Source: Streptomyces sp. Ru62 (lineage in GTDB: Bacteria > Actinomycetota > Actinomycetes > Streptomycetales > Streptomycetaceae). Taken from it: a stretch of DNA of 41,451 nt. Below the pieces are notes generated by a model, which was not told where the DNA came from, did not search any database, and worked only from the letters and a program-made list of their open reading frames with translations. The stretch lies in NCBI RefSeq assembly GCF_002920615.1, contig NZ_PQSU01000055.1, positions 1 to 41,451 of the forward strand. Reading direction: 5' to 3'. Position numbers and translations under genes: made by a program. Shown here one piece after another: positions 39,630 to 41,451 of this stretch. Every line of letters starts with the position of its first letter. Position 1 is the first letter of the stretch.

Positions 39630-40307
39630 TCAGGAGGTGAGGACGGAGATGCCGTCCCCCAGCAGTTTCAGCCCCAGAACGAAGAACAGGACGGCCATCA
39701 CGGCGACATTGTGCTGAGCTGCCCAGTCCTTCCAGTTCGCCAGCGTGGTCCTGGCCCGTGCTCCTCCGAGGAGGAAGACGCCGAGCGGGACCAGCAGGCC
39801 GAGCGTGGCGATCACGACAAAGACCGCCAGTGATGCGATCTGCTGCCCGACCGGAAGGCCGGCCGAGCCGATCGCGGCCCCCGCGGCGATGGTCAGCGGG
39901 GCGTTCTTGGCGTTGAGCGCGGCCAGCGCCGTGCCGAGTCCGAAGACCTTGACCGGAGTGAGGCGGTCGATGGCGCCCATCCACTTCGGCAGCTTCGCCT
40001 GCGAGGGATCCTTCGGGCGCCGCCGCCACTGACGGGCGCCGAAGAGGAGGAGGAGCAGGCCGAGCGCGAGCTTGAGGGCTCCCACCCAGGTGGCCGGGTG
40101 CTTGTGCGCCGAGGCACCCGCCGGGGAGGCGATCGCCAGCATCACGGCGCCCAGTGCCGACAGTCCGAGGAGCCAGCCGACGGTGAAGAGGATTCCGTTG
40201 AGACGTCCCCGGGGCGTGGCCAGGATGAGGATGACGGCGATGACCGGAAGCGGGCTGACCGCGACACCGGCCGCGAAACCCAGCACGTCACCGAGAACTG
40301 CGCCCAT
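39630..40307 (-). CDS. GAP-family (Sap/LysE-like) membrane protein
   Basis: 225 residues with six membrane spans. LGFAAGVAVSPLPVIAVILI followed by ATPRGRLNGILFTVGWLLGL is the conserved start of the GAP/Sap family (PF11139 type), related to LysE exporters; the loop RRPKDPSQAKLPKWMGAIDR and VFGLGTALAALNAKNAPLTI follow. Mycobacterial members assist export of peptidolipids or sulfolipids; the substrate here is unknown. Convergent with the MarR gene, 39 bases apart, and with no partner gene on its own strand. Confidence 0.9.
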   Translation of the reverse strand: MGAVLGDVLGFAAGVAVSPLPVIAVILILATPRGRLNGILFTVGWLLGLSALGAVMLAIASPAGASAHKHPATWVGALKLALGLLLLLFGARQWRRRPKDPSQAKLPKWMGAIDRLTPVKVFGLGTALAALNAKNAPLTIAAGAAIGSAGLPVGQQIASLAVFVVIATLGLLVPLGVFLLGGARARTTLANWKDWAAQHNVAVMAVLFFVLGLKLLGDGISVLTS

Positions 40308-40599
40308 GGCTGCCTCCAGCTGGGGTCAGGGTGGCGGCCCCGTCGAGCGACGGTCCGGCGGGGGAGGCGACTGCTCCCGCCGCCCGCCCGGCGCGAGGGG
40401 TTCTCGTGCGGAAGGTCGCGCCGCGGGTTCACGGCCTCGGGGAAACAGGCGGACCGGGAAGGTGACAACCCCGTGCCCGGTACGTACCGCCCGGTCCCAT
40501 CTTCCTGCGCCCGGCTCGATCTGTCCTCGGCGGCCCCGGCTCGCGCGGTGACGGCAACGTCATGACTGCCCCGGCGAGCCGGACCCGGTACCGGCCATC
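40308..40599. other. Gene-free spacer
   Basis: About 290 bases upstream of the GAP-family gene. Sequence is GC-rich with no convincing frame. It leads into gene debris on the right. I see no promoter that I can place with confidence. Confidence 0.4.
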
Positions 40600-40761
40600 A
40601 CGACCGGCCATCACGACGGAACCGGCAGCGTCAGCCTTCCCGGCGAGCCGGTCCGGCGCCGCCTGCGGAACCTGCCCAGCTTCGTGGTCACGCGCGGCGG
40701 CGGGTACTGCTTCGTGCCGGGTCTGCGTGCCCTGCGCCGGCTCGCCGAACTGGAGGACTGA
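40600..40761 (+). pseudogene. C-terminal fragment of a degraded gene
   Basis: A rightward frame ending in TGA at 40759-40761 reads HDGTGSVSLPGEPVRRRLRN, LPSFVVTRGGGYCFVPGLRA and LRRLAELED. The GGGYxFxPGLxAL end resembles the C-terminus of Dyp-type peroxidases as I remember it, but this is weak. There is no start or upstream domain, so it is a remnant. It lies next to a tRNA fragment, in line with insertion and loss of foreign DNA here. Confidence 0.4.
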
Positions 40762-40926
40762 AGCGAAACCCCATCCCTGTGGCCCGGTCTCGCTCTCCGA
40801 GGAGAGGCCGAAGTCATGGCAGCACAGTTCGTCCCCTAGACGCCTGGCGTCGAGGTGCAGGACCCGGACGAGATCCAGGACGGACTCCCCCCGAGCAGGC
40901 CCGGGGCAACTCGCCCCTGAAACGCG

Positions 40927-40954
40927 AGAGGCCCCGGATCGCTCCGGGGCCTCT
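40927..40954. terminator. Hairpin with terminator character
   Basis: AGAGGCCCCGGA (40927-40938), loop TCGC, complement at 40943-40954, then TGTCTGT. The stem has almost the same core as the purD terminator. It faces the tRNA-Arg fragment and would end leftward transcription from there, as behind a complete tRNA gene. Confidence 0.7.
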
Positions 40955-40962
40955 TGTCTGTG

Positions 40963-41005
40963 CGCACTCGGCAGGATTCGAACCTGCAGCCTTCTGATCC
41001 GTAGC
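40963..41005 (-). tRNA. 3' fragment of tRNA-Arg(ACG), probable attachment-site scar
   Basis: Read leftward, the sequence runs from an anticodon loop CTACGGA (anticodon ACG) and half stem TCAGA through GCAGG-TTCGAAT-CCTGC (T arm) to CGAGTGC, the 3' acceptor strand. Upstream of the loop the expected D arm and 5' acceptor strand GCACTCG are missing. The fragment covers just what tRNA-targeting integrases duplicate (anticodon loop to 3' end). It cannot make a functional tRNA. Confidence 0.75.
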
Positions 41006-41225
41006 TCTGGAGAGACAGGTCAACGAGGGTCACAGAGGTTGCCGTGTGGTCCTTTGCAGTGGTTGCCGATCACGGCTGGTTACCGGGGCTGCTGTACTGC
41101 GCTGCTGTCGGTTGCCGACGCCCGCTGTCGTACAACCGTTCGCTGCCTTTGGCAGTCTCCTGTGGCGCAGCCTTGATCTGAACGGCAGATGTCCATGGGC
41201 TGATGCGGTACGAAAGGGCGGACGT
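41006..41225. other. Spacer before the FG-GAP gene
   Basis: About 220 bases of lower GC than average with repeated GTTGCCG words (GGTTGCCG near 41037, 41059 and 41108). No coding frame of Streptomyces character. It probably holds the promoter of the secreted protein; the ribosome site is AAAGGGCGG at 41212-41220. Confidence 0.4.
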
Positions 41226-41451
41226 ATGCGCAGGGTTCGAAGACTGGCCGCCGTGCTGGCCACCGCCACGGTCGTGTCGGTGGGCACGGTCGTCCTGGCC
41301 GCAGGTGGGCCTGCCGGTGCGGTGCCGGCCCACAAGGCGTCGGCGGCCGGCAGGTCGGCCGACTTCAACGGGGACGGCTACGGTGACCTCGCCATCGCGG
41401 CGGAGGGGTACATGGCGGTGATGTACGGGACGAAGACAGGTCTCAGTGCGT
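41226..41451 (+). CDS. Secreted FG-GAP (integrin-alpha-like) repeat protein, partial
   Basis: Only the first 75 codons are in the window. From the ATG at 41226: a twin-arginine-like basic start RRVRRLAAVLATATVVSVGT, a hydrophobic core and an Ala-rich cleavage region (AGGPAGAVPAHKAS). The mature part begins with ADFNGDGYGDLAIAAEGYMA, a classical FG-GAP repeat with the calcium-binding DxNxDGxxD loop, followed by VMYGTKTGLSA. Streptomyces secretes many such beta-propeller proteins; the role is unknown. The gene continues past the right edge. Confidence 0.88.
   Translation, partial: MRRVRRLAAVLATATVVSVGTVVLAAGGPAGAVPAHKASAAGRSADFNGDGYGDLAIAAEGYMAVMYGTKTGLSA

Overview
The window is a piece of a Streptomyces chromosome. 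The base composition is very GC-rich, third codon positions are almost all G or C, GTG and TTG starts are frequent, several promoters look leaderless, and the gene order (dnaX-purD, upp, tadA, two tandem sporulation-type sigma factors, then a MarR-MFS-YceI block) is what I recall from the core chromosome of Streptomyces species such as S. coelicolor. That comparison is from memory and was not checked by a search.

Layout. (1) 1-5300, housekeeping: a degenerate M48-like membrane protein, purD, a 20-bp tandem array, dnaX, the SRP RNA gene (leftward) and tRNA-Ser(GGA) (rightward). (2) 5300-6400: wreckage of an integrative element of the pSAM2/AICE type, with RepSA and tyrosine-integrase fragments pointing at the tRNA 3' end. 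(3) 6400-13700: a small secreted protein, a CopC-CopD copper protein, and an iron-regulated divergent locus (an NTN-hydrolase acylase and a siderophore-type acetyltransferase leftward, a siderophore-interacting reductase rightward, with a DmdR/IdeR-type iron box between), then an HhH-GPD-like protein lacking the usual catalytic aspartate. (4) 13900-21400: HdeD-like membrane protein, two small proteins, a HerA/DUF853 ATPase, a LytR_C protein, upp, tadA with its partner gene, tRNA-Ser(CGA), a Dabb protein. (5) 21500-24400: sigF and sigN with a conspicuous palindrome cluster between them, and two small convergent genes. (6) 24400-29100: a MarR regulator with three matching operator-like boxes, a DHA2 exporter carrying three beta-sandwich repeats on its C-terminus, and a YceI protein that carries the same kind of domain; then an F420/PPOX-type protein. 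(7) 29100-31400: a TetR-controlled MFS exporter operon with a perfect 14-bp inverted-repeat operator. (8) 31400-37500: a tightly coupled four-gene operon, response regulator, histidine kinase, GT2-GtrA, GT39, which looks like a complete signal-controlled lipid-linked sugar export and transfer system. (9) 37500-41451: DUF2797, a small membrane protein followed by a frameshifted micro-ORF, a MarR regulator, a GAP-family protein, then gene debris, a 3' fragment of tRNA-Arg(ACG) that looks like an attachment-site scar, and the start of a secreted FG-GAP protein.

The most interesting candidates are the MarR/DHA2-exporter/YceI module with shared beta-sandwich domains, the two-component-controlled transmembrane glycosylation operon, and the iron-box-controlled acylase locus. 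All functions are inferred from sequence reading only.
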